In this document: positions 10,558 to 20,453 of the stretch, piece after piece | Position numbering within the stretch: position 1 is the first letter of the stretch | How the letters are laid out: the number at the start of each line of letters is the position of its first letter | From: Neopestalotiopsis rosae | Taxonomy: Eukaryota; Ascomycota; Sordariomycetes; Amphisphaeriales; Sporocadaceae | DNA: 64,000 bases | Reading direction: 5' to 3' | Assembly (NCBI GenBank): GCA_023078685.1 | Contig: JALGAS010000006.1 | Location: 248,001-312,000 of the forward strand | Made by a program: the position numbers and the translations under genes | Notes under the pieces: generated by a model | Database searches by the model: none | Told to the model about the DNA's origin: nothing | Seen by the model: only the letters and a program-made list of their open reading frames with translations

Positions 10558-11187
10558 ATGTATTTACGGACTGCAACGACTTTTATACGGCGTTATGGAC
10601 GATGGACTTTTATGATACCCCGGCTACTAGCATTGTTTTACTTAGAATTGTATAGACATTATGACGATCCCGAATTTTATGGCAAGTCAAGTGATATTAA
10701 TGGTGTATTTACGCATAACACCCGAGTTCATGACATGCTCTTTGTCAGTATATCTAACTTTACCAGTCACAAATTCGCAAACATGGTTCAAAGCACGGGC
10801 TCCAAAGCTCAACGCCAAATGTGGGCATTCACTGAGTCACGTCGATGCGGCCCGTGTTTAGTTGGCGACCTGAACGGAGCTAATAGACTAGTAGTGGTGT
10901 ACTGCAAGCATTTTGCCATCATCAACTCTGGCATCTCGATTGCTCTACAATCTACACGAGTTCACTTGAAATCTCATACGGAAAGAGCCTTTCAATCAAC
11001 TAATTGTATATGCTCTAAAAGCATCTGAGTGCTTGGCTACTTTCCTAAAATAGTGGAGACTGGATCGTCCAAATAAGTCCAGATAGAACCCCCGTGGGAC
11101 AAGCGTGAACGCGTAGGAGATCTTCTTGTAATTTGCTCCTTTTTCCATTCTCTTGCCATTACTATTGACAGACCTTGAATCGCAACC
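10558..11187. other. Intergenic, saf4 to F-box-like paralog 1
   Basis: 3' UTR of saf4 and promoter of the first paralog. An ORF at 10558-11028 directly follows the saf4 stop but has no conserved features. A pyrimidine-rich stretch (cttgtaatttgctcctttttcc) precedes the next start. Confidence 0.5.
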
Positions 11188-12512
11188 ATGACAACAGCGG
11201 TTACAGAGGACCAAGCATGGGAATGGGAGGTGGATGATCTGGAGGAGTTGCAGTTGTTTTCTGTAAGGACGCTACCATGTTACCGCAGTAGCATACCGCT
11301 GACCGACTGTATCCACAGTATAGGGACGATCCCGAGTTCGGCGAGTATGCCTTGAATTACTTCGTCGAGCAGCGCATGAAGCCGTGGAGCACTCGCGTGC
11401 ATGATTATCACTGTCATGAGACATCTGAGCCGTTGCTACCAGGTGGGAACCCGAGACGTTCACGACTATGGGATTGGATTGTTGAGCACTCCAAAAATGC
11501 AATATACAATCCCCAGCTGGAGCACTCGGAAGTAGAGCAGCGCCTGGAACGTCTGCGCAAGCAACGGAGAGGTACAGAGTTCCACGGCTTCATGTCTTTA
11601 CCTCGTGAGATCCGCGACATCGTCTACCGCGAGCTCGTCGTTAGAGGCACGATTTTCCCGCCCCCTCGTGGCGAGGATGGCAAAACACTTCATTCTTTCG
11701 ATAAATATATCGCAAACGCCTGGGGTGAAGTGTCAGAGCGTTACGCAATCTTCAAGGATGATGTAGCTGACCGGTCGGATTTGTCCGACTCAAGACTCGG
11801 TAACTCGTTCCAAGCCTTGTTCTGTGTCAGCAAGCAGTTCCATTCCGAGGTGAATCACGTCTTTTTCCGCGAGAACCGCTTTGTTTTCCCCGCCGGCGAC
11901 TGGAAATGGCCGTTATATCTCAACCACACCTTTGTATTGCCCCCGTTGCGGGGGTTCCGCAAGGAGATTTGGGATCAGACCCATTCAATCACTGATGCCA
12001 GCTATACCTTTGACATGAGGGATACGCCACTCTCAGATGCCGAGAATCTCTATCAGCTTCGGTTCCTGGGCAGGGTTGATAATCGGCAGCAGCCACTTCC
12101 ACAACAGAATGTCCTAGAGCTTTTGCACGACAATAAATGGAGAATCCTACGGAGTAGGTGGTTCATTCGGATACTCTCCATTCAGAACATGGACATGCGC
12201 AGGCTACAAATGGCCTTTGATGAGAGCTACTGCGCAGTCGGATGCTGCAGAATGGTGGAGTGGCTGTGCAACACCCTCACTAACTTACCCGGGGACATTC
12301 CATGGCTGTCAGAAGGCAAATGGGGTGGCCCTAAGGGCGTTCGTGCTCCGCGGATAATTGACATTTTTGGCTGGAGGGACGACGAAGAGAAGACCATGAT
12401 TGAGGAGAAGCTGGCACCGTTGAGGGACCTGGGCACGAGGGATATCAATTTCCTCGGGAGGTCGCTGAGTAAACAACAGGAAGATGCATCAATTCGATCT
12501 GGTTGGCCATAG
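11188..12512 (+). CDS. F-box/2EXR-like protein, tandem paralog 1 of 3
   Basis: 422 aa, with exons 11188-11262 and 11319-12512. The phase-0 intron 11263-11318 (GTAAGG..CACAG, branch GCTGAC) sits after codon 25. The core has EFHGFMSLPREIRDIVYRELV, resembling the F-box/2EXR motif that opens many fungal orphan proteins, then FCVSKQFHSEVNHVFFRENRFVFPAGDW, then SYTFDMRD. Near the C-terminus is a Cys motif, SYCAVGCCRMVEW, and an EEKTMIEEKLAPL helix. F-box proteins usually bring substrates to SCF ubiquitin ligases, but the function here is unproven. Two neighbours at 13125 and 15020 share layout and intron position, so the cluster arose by local duplication. Confidence 0.85.
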
Positions 12513-13124
12513 TGGAAGTGTTTCTGAAGCAGCACTCGTTCGATGAACGAAAGAAAGATATTTTGCTGGGAGACTCCGTCGTGAGGGCTCCAGGTCATCA
12601 CTTGCAAGTTGTGGTTACCACTCATGAAATATCAGGCTCCGCCGCACCTTCCAAAAACCATTCAAAGAACGAAACCCCATTCGTCATGCGAGCGAATCAT
12701 TCATCCTATCTATGAGCACTGCACGGCACACATTTGACTCACGCCGCGAACTTCATCGAAGCAGAACCAGGCTCTGCGAATAGTGGCTCATCCAAGCGCA
12801 TTCGCACTTGTAGATATTATCATTCTTTGCTGTCGCCAGCTTTACGCAATACTTCACCTACGGAGATGGATCTTCGAATATTTGAGCCATTTGAATTCAG
12901 GTTTCGATCAAATGCCGAGCGGTTTAGCGGGGAAGACGCATTGCACGCACCCCGTGTGAAGTTTACTTGCTTTTCCCGCTCGCAACAATTCTTTTCTAAA
13001 CCATTTCTCAGTCTGCATCGTGTCCACAAGTGGACTTCTCCTGACATAGTCTTCAATTTGTTTGCGGAACTGCTCATTCTGAACCCCCAGTCCTCTTCTT
13101 ATCCCTTGCCCAACATCTACAACC
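12513..13124. other. Intergenic between paralogs 1 and 2
   Basis: About 0.6 kb. ORFs on both strands (12734-13147 plus, 12820-13258 minus) show no family features and disagree with the paralog layout. Read as promoter/UTR. Confidence 0.5.
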
Positions 13125-14432
13125 ATGGCAAACGGGGTCTCATATGAGCAAGCACTTGAGTGGGAGCAGGATATCATAGATAGACTCCTCCCGCTCCGTT
13201 CTGGCAGTATTTCACCATGCATCTTCAAGAGCGCGTAGAGAATTACTGATGGACGCAACTCAGCGGGTTCAAGAAGATGATACTCAGGAGGATGATATTC
13301 AAGAAGACGATACTCAAAATCTACGCGATGGTGCCGTGAGCTACTTTGCCGCTATGCGCACTTTGCCTTGGAATGCGCGCTTAAGCGACTATTACAGTCG
13401 AATGGCAATGGTAAAACGGATTGAGCACCGGTCTGCCCCGACACCCAGCAGGGAACCATCAAATATGGACATGGCCTTGCACCAACTACGAAAGTCTCGT
13501 CGGGGCACAAAGGAGTTTCACGGCTGCATGTCTCTGCCTTGTGAGATTCGCGACATGGTCTATCGCTTGCTTGTCGTCGAAGGCACAATCCCAGTATCTT
13601 TTATTCGAGACGGGGAAGTGATATCTTGGAACTCATCAGGTGAGACCGCCTCGCAGTTTATGATCCTACCGAAAAACGTGGCCGAATTTTCAACTCTTCT
13701 TTACACCTGGAAGGCCTTGAGCCTCGTTAACAAGCCAGTCTGGCGTGAGGCAACTTGTGTCTTCTACCGCGTGAACCGCTTTATCTTCCCACTGAGCGGC
13801 CCATGGTTATGCGAAGGTATATATGTGGTGGTGATGATGATCCCGCTCCCGGGATCCCCCGGCAGCATTTCGATATGGTCATCACAATGCGCGATGTCAG
13901 CTACGCCTTTAATATGGCGGACGCGGAGATTTCGGATATTCAAAATGTCCTTGATGTTGGCGGGTGGGACTCATTTGAAGCACGGCTGCAACCAGGTAGT
14001 CAAAGGACGATTTTCCGAAAGGAATTGCATGACAATAAGTTATCACGGTTGCAAAGCAATTGGCGACTGCGGATGTCTTGTATCGAGAGGATGAGGCTCG
14101 AAAGGCTACAACTCTCCTTCGATGAATGTTGGTGTGGAAGCCGGTGCTGCAGAATGGTCGAGTGGGTGTGCAGATTACCTAGGCAATCTAGCTGGCTTCC
14201 CACCATGCACCATGGCAGACATTGGGGCCCAGAGGATCGATGGGGCACCGAGAGTTTACATGCTCCACGACGTATTGGAGTGTTGGGCTGGGGAAACGAC
14301 GAGGAGAAATGCATGATTGAAACGGAGCTGGCACCGCTCAAGAAGCTCGGAACGAAGGAGATCAATTTTGTAGGGCAATCGTTGAGCCAAGCAATAGAGG
14401 ATGCACGGATTCAGACACCGGAATCTCCATAG
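13125..14432 (+). pseudogene. F-box/2EXR-like paralog 2 of 3, frameshifted
   Basis: Homologous to the flanking paralogs. The likely start is the ATG at 13125 (MANGVSYEQALEWEQD, matching the first exons of both siblings). A plausible intron is 13207-13273 (GTATTT..TCAAG, branch CTGAT), but its donor is weak. Exon 2 adds an EDDTQ/EDDIQ repeat, then SYFAAMR, FHGCMSLPCEIRDMVYRLLV and CVFYRVNRFIFP in one frame up to about 13800. From about 13820 homology continues in another frame with ITMRDVSYAFNM, DECWCGSRCCRMVEW and the end at 14432. No intron of normal length fixes this: the only frame-correct GT..AG pairs that keep the conserved block are 35-41 nt. A one-base indel, or sequencing error, at about 13800-13860 is the simplest reading. 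Confidence 0.7.
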
Positions 14433-15019
14433 GCGAATATGATAACGGAATGGAAGTGACGGTGGAACTAGAGCAGCCATCTAGGAGCATCGTGTTGCTG
14501 AACATATTTGCCAGAACGGTTTGTCACTAATCGTGCATGGCAGTTTCATTAACGAGATTTCCGCATTCGTGTCGCCATCTGAAATGGTCCTAGTGCACTA
14601 TAGGCCTGTAAGAACTTGGTTGTGATTGCCCCTCGTTTGTGCATATAATCATTGCTTTTGCCAGCCTCGTACCTGGCCAACTCTTTGCTCTTTTCAATCA
14701 AGTGAAATCAAATCGGATCAAGTCAAGTCAAGGAAATTTCTTTGGCTTGACTTGACTTGAATACTTGAAAATATGTAGTAGGGATCTACAAGACCCCAAC
14801 AAACGCCGCGGAGGAAAACTGTGGACGTTTGTTTCTGGAATTTGCCACTTTCTGTTCCTGTAACCATTGCAGTCGTCTCGTTGTTATCGTCTCTTGATTA
14901 TAACTGCGACTATCTCCAAACGACCCGACTGCAAGCTCGTCATACAACGCCCGTTTTTTCTTGCCCCTTCTTCTATGCCCGCTTTTTGACATTTATTCCA
15001 ATGACCACAAAAAAAAAAC
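14433..15019. other. Intergenic between paralogs 2 and 3
   Basis: About 0.6 kb containing a perfect 15-bp inverted repeat (listed separately) and a pyrimidine-rich tract ending in an A-run just before the ATG at 15020. No gene. Confidence 0.5.
14718..14760. repeat. Perfect 15-bp inverted repeat (hairpin)
   Basis: Arms TCAAGTCAAGTCAAG (14718-14732) and CTTGACTTGACTTGA (14746-14760) are exact reverse complements separated by a 13-nt loop. Each arm is itself built of TCAAG units. It lies about 260 nt upstream of paralog 3. It could be a DNA cruciform or an RNA hairpin at the 3' end of paralog 2; the function is unknown. Confidence 0.9.
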
Positions 15020-16321
15020 ATGGCAGTTCAAATCTCACACGAGCAGGCCAAAATTTGGGAGTCCCAAACCATTGGGGTCCTCCCCAAGTACCTTGTAAGA
15101 ATACACCGTTACTTGTCACCACAATAACAGACCACTAACCAGTCAATCCCACAGTTCTCCCACGACTCAACACTAAGGCAAGCCGCCGCTGAGCACTTTG
15201 CCAGCGAGCGCATGATGCCATGGCCGGCGCGCGTGAGCGCGTACCACACCCGTGTCCTGGAGGAGGAGGCGTACAGACAAGAGTGCGAGAGGTGGAACAC
15301 AAAAGGGCCCGAGTCCTTGAAAATGCACCAGCGGGTCCTACACCTACGCAAGTACCTGGCGTGCGCGTACCCCGAGTTTCACGGCTTCATGTTTCTGCCG
15401 CGCGAGCTGCGCGGCATGATTTACCGCGCGGCCGTCGTGGACTCGTCGCAGCCGCTCGTCGTGCCCCTCGTGCGCCCGGATCCCAGCACGCTGCTGCCGC
15501 AAAAGCCGGCCGTGCAGGGCGAGGCCTACAATGAAATGGGCCAGCTCTACGATCGCTACATGAACTATCCGGATAGCAAGCCGCTGCCTGGAATGGAGCA
15601 CATCAGTCCCGTGATTCGCTGTATCGGCGCCTTGAGCAGGGCGAGCAAGCAAGTCCATTTGGAGGCAGCACGTATCTTCTTCCGCGAGAACAACTTCATC
15701 TTTCCCGCGGGCGATTGGTGCTGGCCCAATTTCCTCAATATCGGAGCACCACCAGCAACCGAATTCGAGGAGCAGAGACAGGAGCTGGCGTACGGTATGC
15801 GCAATGCCAGCTACACCTTTGACATGAGAGATGTCGTTCTTTCAGACATTAGTAACGTTCATGGTTTCGTTGAAGCGGGCACCATTGATCGCCTGCGGCC
15901 TCCTCCACGCCGGGAATTCTTGGAGCTTCTGCACGACAATAGAGAGGAGGCTCTACATCATAAATGGGCTGAGCGGATTACTTCTATCAAGGTAATGAGC
16001 GGACTGGAAAAACTGAGCATTGCCTTGGACGAGTGCTACTGCGGATTTGGATGTTGTAGGCAAGTTGAATGGGTGATGCATATGTTCATCAGTGGCATCC
16101 CAGAGGACCCATCTGAACCTGAATGGGAGGGCGAGTTTCGAGCTCCTAAGTGTGTCCAGATTACTGGCTGGAGGGATAAAGAAGAGCGGGACATGATACT
16201 TGAGAGATTAGCAGTATTCAAGCCTTTCGGCATGGTGGATGTTGAATTTCGCGGGGTTTCCCTGCAGTACAAGCAGGAAGAGTGGGAAACTGCGTGGGAT
16301 GGCAACCAGTGGGCAGATTAG
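15020..16321 (+). CDS. F-box/2EXR-like protein, tandem paralog 3 of 3
   Basis: 413 aa, with exons 15020-15094 and 15155-16321. The phase-0 intron 15095-15154 (GTAAGA..CACAG, branch CTAAC) is again exactly after codon 25. Exon 1 (MAVQISHEQAKIWESQ) aligns with the first exons of paralogs 1 and 2. The core has EFHGFMFLPRELRGMIYRAAVV, LSRASKQVHLEAARIFFRENNFIFPAGDW, NASYTFDMRD and the Cys motif ECYCGFGCCRQVEW, ending with an EERDMILERLA helix. It is more GC-rich than its siblings in its first half, so either it diverged earlier or is under different constraint. Function unknown; a substrate receptor role in ubiquitin ligation is only a family-level guess. Confidence 0.85.
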
Positions 16322-16630
16322 GTCGTTTGAGCGCGATCGATATCATATGCCATGGACCACTTGAACATAATGTGCTGCTGTATGTACATGTGGAAGCCAG
16401 TATTTGATGAATTAGACCATAAATCAACCAATGTGAAAAGCACCTAAATGACCTAAGAATCTCAACGTGGCCGATTCGCTGACTGGGTCATGCCCCAGAA
16501 ATCAATCTTATGCAAACTCCGAACGGATGAACCCGTCCCAGCCATGATACCAAACCCGGGACTCCTTGATCCTGACCTGCCGTCGTGTGAAAATCAAACT
16601 TGAGAAACGTAAATATCCTTGCGTGCCGGT
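16322..16630. other. Intergenic, convergent 3' ends
   Basis: About 310 nt between the stops of paralog 3 (plus) and ubc8 (minus). No gene or repeat seen. Confidence 0.5.
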
Positions 16631-17722
16631 TTATACATCATCCATCTGGCCGAGCGGCTCTTCTTCCTCGTCTCCAAAACTGGCCACCGATGACATGTCG
16701 TCGTCGTCTTCGCTCTCGGCGCCGGCCTCATCAACGGCATCCTTGCTGGCGTATTTAGTCACATATTCTACAAGTCTTGTCAGCCATGCTTATTTCAGCT
16801 TTTCTTGCATCGGAGTGCCAGGACCGCCTACCCTTGACCTTTGCGTCGTAGCTCTTGGGTTCCCTCATAAGCAATGCCGCCGCCTCGCCGTTCAAAGGAT
16901 CCGCAGGGTTGGGATAACGCAGAAGCTGGGGCAAAAAGACCTCGAAGATATTGATCATATCGAACATGGGAGACCAGGTCTGGTTGATCACATCCAGGCA
17001 GACAGAGCCGGACCTGTAAAAGAAGACCATCTCTTTTTAGTGACTGTTCCTTCTCTTATATTGCTGTTATGTGTTTCATTTCGGGTACCAAAACACTCAC
17101 AGCTCATCGATGTTGGGGTGGTAGATACGGTTGACGAAGCCAATACTGGGCGACTTATACGGGTACTGGTCGGGCAACTCGACGTGGACTTTCCACACGC
17201 CGTCTTCGAAGGGTGCTGTAGTCACATGTGTCAGAGAAAGACTTTAGTATAGTTGATGTAGCTTGGGGAATACGCACTCTCCGTCGGTCCCTTAAACCGA
17301 ACGTAGAACTCTTGCCTACATCATTATAAGCTGTCTGTCTGTCGGACATGGTAAAGGGTGGGCGTGTTTTACACTGCATCAATGGTCAGTCTATTCGTGT
17401 TCTGGTGTCGCATAGGTACGGAGTATCCAAGTTACTGTTATCATTGACCAGAGTGACCTCGTAGTCGCTCATAAGCCTGTTATCCAACTATTATTAGCAT
17501 TCCGAGGGTTCGCAAGGTACTCGTCGTTCTCAAGGGTTTGCGCCGTACATCCTGTAAATCGGGTCAGCGCAAGTTATACCACGTCGTGGCGAAGGGCCAT
17601 GTTTACTTCATGACCTGCAGAAAAGACGCATGATTAGTATGCCATTCACGAATGATTCCGAATCTCCTTTACTCTCGCCAGGAACTTACATCAGTCTCGA
17701 TACGTCTGCGTGGGCTACTCAT
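16631..17722 (-). CDS. ubc8: Ubiquitin-conjugating enzyme E2 Ubc8/UBE2H, nine-exon gene with micro-exons
   Basis: E2 of the Ubc8/UBE2H (GID/CTLH partner) type, 185 aa. Minus-strand exons: 17722-17690, 17614-17607, 17551-17549 (3 nt), 17476-17436, 17373 (1 nt), 17315-17278, 17215-17101, 17013-16832, 16767-16631; total 558 nt, an exact multiple of three. Visible landmarks are [11 protein letters not shown], the HPN motif (YHPNID), the active-site Cys in [28 protein letters not shown], and an acidic C-terminal tail with a DDDD run and SFGDEEEE, as in yeast Ubc8. All eight introns have GT..AG ends. Without the 1-nt exon T at 17373, exon 4 and exon 6 join out of frame; with it, the conserved NDNMQEF stretch is rebuilt. 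The 3-nt exon GAT gives the family-length VMKMLMSD instead of a one-residue deletion. Confidence 0.9.
17373..17373 (-). other. ubc8: Candidate 1-nt micro-exon of ubc8
   Basis: Single T between an acceptor (TTGATGCAG, ending 17374) and a donor (GTAAAA, starting 17372). The flanking introns are 62 and 57 nt. It supplies the middle base of the Met codon whose A is 17436 and whose G is 17315. The upstream intron has a CTGAC branch site. Confidence 0.7.
17549..17551 (-). other. ubc8: Candidate 3-nt micro-exon of ubc8
   Basis: GAT between acceptor TTTACAG (ending 17552, with branch GCTGAC upstream) and donor GTACGG (starting 17548). The flanking introns are 55 and 72 nt; the latter has a CTAAT branch and ends AACAG. 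Skipping it stays in frame but loses one residue that family members keep. Confidence 0.65.
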
Positions 17723-19102
17723 CTTGACAGCCTGCGTCGGAGAGTCGGCTTATCGGAGGTTCGATTGGTGATAAGGATTGAGGTCACCGCTGGCGAAGCG
17801 GGTACAGATACAAGGGTGCTGTTTCGGTGGCTGTTGGAAAAGGTCGCGCCCGGTGAGTTGAGCTTTGTGTCCTTTTATCGAAATCGTTGGTGATTGCAGT
17901 CGGGTGGTTGAGTAGGGAAAACAAAAATGTTGAGTCAAGTGCGAGTCAAAGGAACGGCGAAGGAGGAGATCTAGGAGAGGTCGTCAATGGCGGCCCGACG
18001 TCAAGTGACGATTGTCCCTTGGTGTCAGTTAATGCGCGCCGCTGGGTGCGCTGAGGTCTCTCTCTGTCCCTGGGGGTGGGTAGGTACCTACTGGGGCAAT
18101 CACAAGGAAGCAACGGGTGTGACGAGCAGCAATGGAGCGCCGGGCCAGTCAGGGGCGGCGTTTCCCGGATTGAGGGGCACTTTTTAGCAAACCACCCTGC
18201 ACACCAATGGTTCCGGATAAGCCTGGAGCCTGGCTGTGTTAGCCTGGGACCCTGACGCATTAGGTCACTCCACGAACAGCAGAAAATGGAGCGCTCCAAC
18301 TAAGGGAATTCGTACTATGGAGTACTTTAGGGAAACATGTTTTCCGTTATCCCCTTACATAAGAGCTAAGTTGGGTAGACACAAAGAAATGCCCGTGATT
18401 CAGAGCTATATCCAAACCTATGAGAATCCATCAGGGTTGATCAAACTTCGAAGGATCCGTGGATGAACGCAACCAACGCAAACACCGGTAGTGTCGGTGT
18501 TGGGGATCATGTAATTCAGCCAGGGCCACTCGGCTCTTGCCGCATGACGCCATAGGCTGTTTTCTCTTCGAAATTAGAGACAATGATTCAACATTCCCGT
18601 GATTCAACTTATAACATTAGCATTCTACCTATTCTCAAGCCTCGCACAAAGTCAATGATGAAGCGACTACGGCTTCCAGACTTGTCATCACACTCCTCAA
18701 GCACGCTATAGAAACAGCGCCGCTTGACATGGCTTGCGCACGGTCAACTTTTGCCAGCACGCGACACTACAAAATACATACAAATTGGGAGAAATAGTAA
18801 CACTACAGTTAAATTTGTCGTGGCCATTCCATTGAATAATGAATGCAATACTGCGATCTGATTTTGACATCGCCTTTATCTGAATTGCCCATTACAGCTC
18901 CAACATTCTGACCAAATCCATGGCAGGATGCGTAGAGCTCAGACGCTCAGGGTTATCTGGTATGAAACGCCAAGATGGTGACTCGGCATTCTTGGCGTAT
19001 CATGAGACGGCATATAAGTTCAGCAAACCCCAGATTCTGAGAAGACAACTCAGAGAATGAATGACTTGTACAACCTGGGGTAACTGTATCCAAGCTGTCA
19101 CG
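17723..19102. other. Intergenic, 1.4 kb
   Basis: Divergent upstream region of ubc8 (minus) and the secreted-protein gene (plus). Short ORFs (17946-18299 minus, 18236-18466 plus) lack domains. A TATA-like word (CATATAAG) at about 19010 precedes the secreted-protein start. Confidence 0.5.
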
Positions 19103-19809
19103 ATGCGTCTTCCATTGCCCATCGTAGCATTACTGATCGTCGCATGCGCCCTTCCCGGCAACGCCCAGCGCCGCCGACTCAGCGATCAACAAGCCGCCCT
19201 CATGGTCGATGGCGCCGTAGCGCAGGAGGATGTGTCCAAAATCGGAGAGGAAGCCATGGTCGAAACAGTTGTGCCCGTCATCAATGCGACTCTTCCATCA
19301 TCGCGACCAGCACCAAAGCCCACGCCGCAGGCCATGCCGGCGAAACCGATACTACCCATCACTGCTCTGCTCTATAGCTCCTCGCCAGGACCAAAAGAAT
19401 GTCGCGGTACACCGGTTTTCAAATTGAACGTTCCCAAGGGCGCCGGAGTAGCCACGCCGTCAGGACCGACGTGTTATAATATTACGAGGGCTGCGCAGGC
19501 CGAGTGTGGGACCTTTATGGCAAACAGTAAGTAGACTCCAAGAGCAACTCCGCAAGAATTGCGATTTCTCCTGGTCAAGTTGCTGATTTGGGCTATGTAG
19601 TGGAAGATGGATGTCAGGCCAGAGTGTTCGCCGAGCCAGGATGCAAGAGCTTCACAAATCTCGCCGTCTTCATGGAGGAATTGCGGCCGGTCGGCGGTGT
19701 CATTCGAAGTATAGAAGTCCAGTGCGGCATCAAGAGTACCCAGCCTGCACCGCTCAACCTGAATCTCCCCGTCAAACAAAAACCAGAAAAGGCTGCGGCG
19801 GGAGGTTGA
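19103..19809 (+). CDS. Small secreted cysteine-containing protein, unknown function
   Basis: 210 aa, with exons 19103-19526 and 19601-19809; the phase-1 intron 19527-19600 (GTAAGT..TGTAG) rejoins as FMANMEDGCQ. The start at 19103 gives MRLPLPIVALLIVACALPGNAQ, a clear signal peptide; an upstream in-frame ATG at 19061 would bury it. A Pro-rich linker (residues ~70-90) leads to a mature domain with about six Cys: KECRG, TCYN, AECG, DGCQ, PGCK and VQCG, probably three disulfides. The C-terminal tail is Lys/Pro-rich. No named family recognised. Size, Cys pattern and secretion fit an effector or cell-wall protein, but nothing shows a role. Confidence 0.8.
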
Positions 19810-20453
19810 AGACTTCTTCAACATGAAGAATCACAACGCAAATCAAACAACTCTATCCGGACCAACATAAGCTTGAAATCACAGGCTCGCTAGACCCCGA
19901 TTCATGGTGAATTTGGAAGATGACAAGACATCTGCCATGTTTGGCCACTACCCGAAGCGCCGCCTACCATGCATGTGCCCGGGCCGCGTTATCCTGGGAC
20001 CAATGTCTGCATATGGCGTTGACTCAAAACCCTGTCGTGCCATCTTGATTCGAAAGCGTCACGTCAGGACTCCTTGAGAACGGATAGAAGGCGAGCTCAA
20101 AGTAACGACAAAATAGGCGACAATCTGGTTCGATCATCGGGTGGTGTAGATCGAGAAACGAAATTCCGCCAAGCACCATTATAGGAAGCGCGCCGAGGAA
20201 GGCTACGCATTCGGTGCTTCCACTGTCTTGGCGTCGATGATACTCGGCTTCGCAACCTTGTCTGATGAATGAAGCGCAGCATTATTCAACGCTATTAAAG
20301 CTCAAGAGGCAGATGGCAGAACTTTTCAGAAGATCTGCTCACCAAGTTTGGTCACACCAAGTTCACGTATACGCTGCATCGTTGGATCTCAGAAGTACAT
20401 TAAATGGCTTCCCAAAAAAATTCTACGGTACATACTGTATCAAAAATAGACGA
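19810..20453. other. Intergenic, convergent 3' ends
   Basis: About 0.64 kb between the stops of the secreted-protein gene and adenine deaminase. No supportable gene or RNA. Confidence 0.5.

Noticed and set aside
13817..13865. 49-nt intron (GTATAT..GGCAG) to repair paralog 2
   Set aside because: The length gives the wrong reading phase, so it does not restore the frame.
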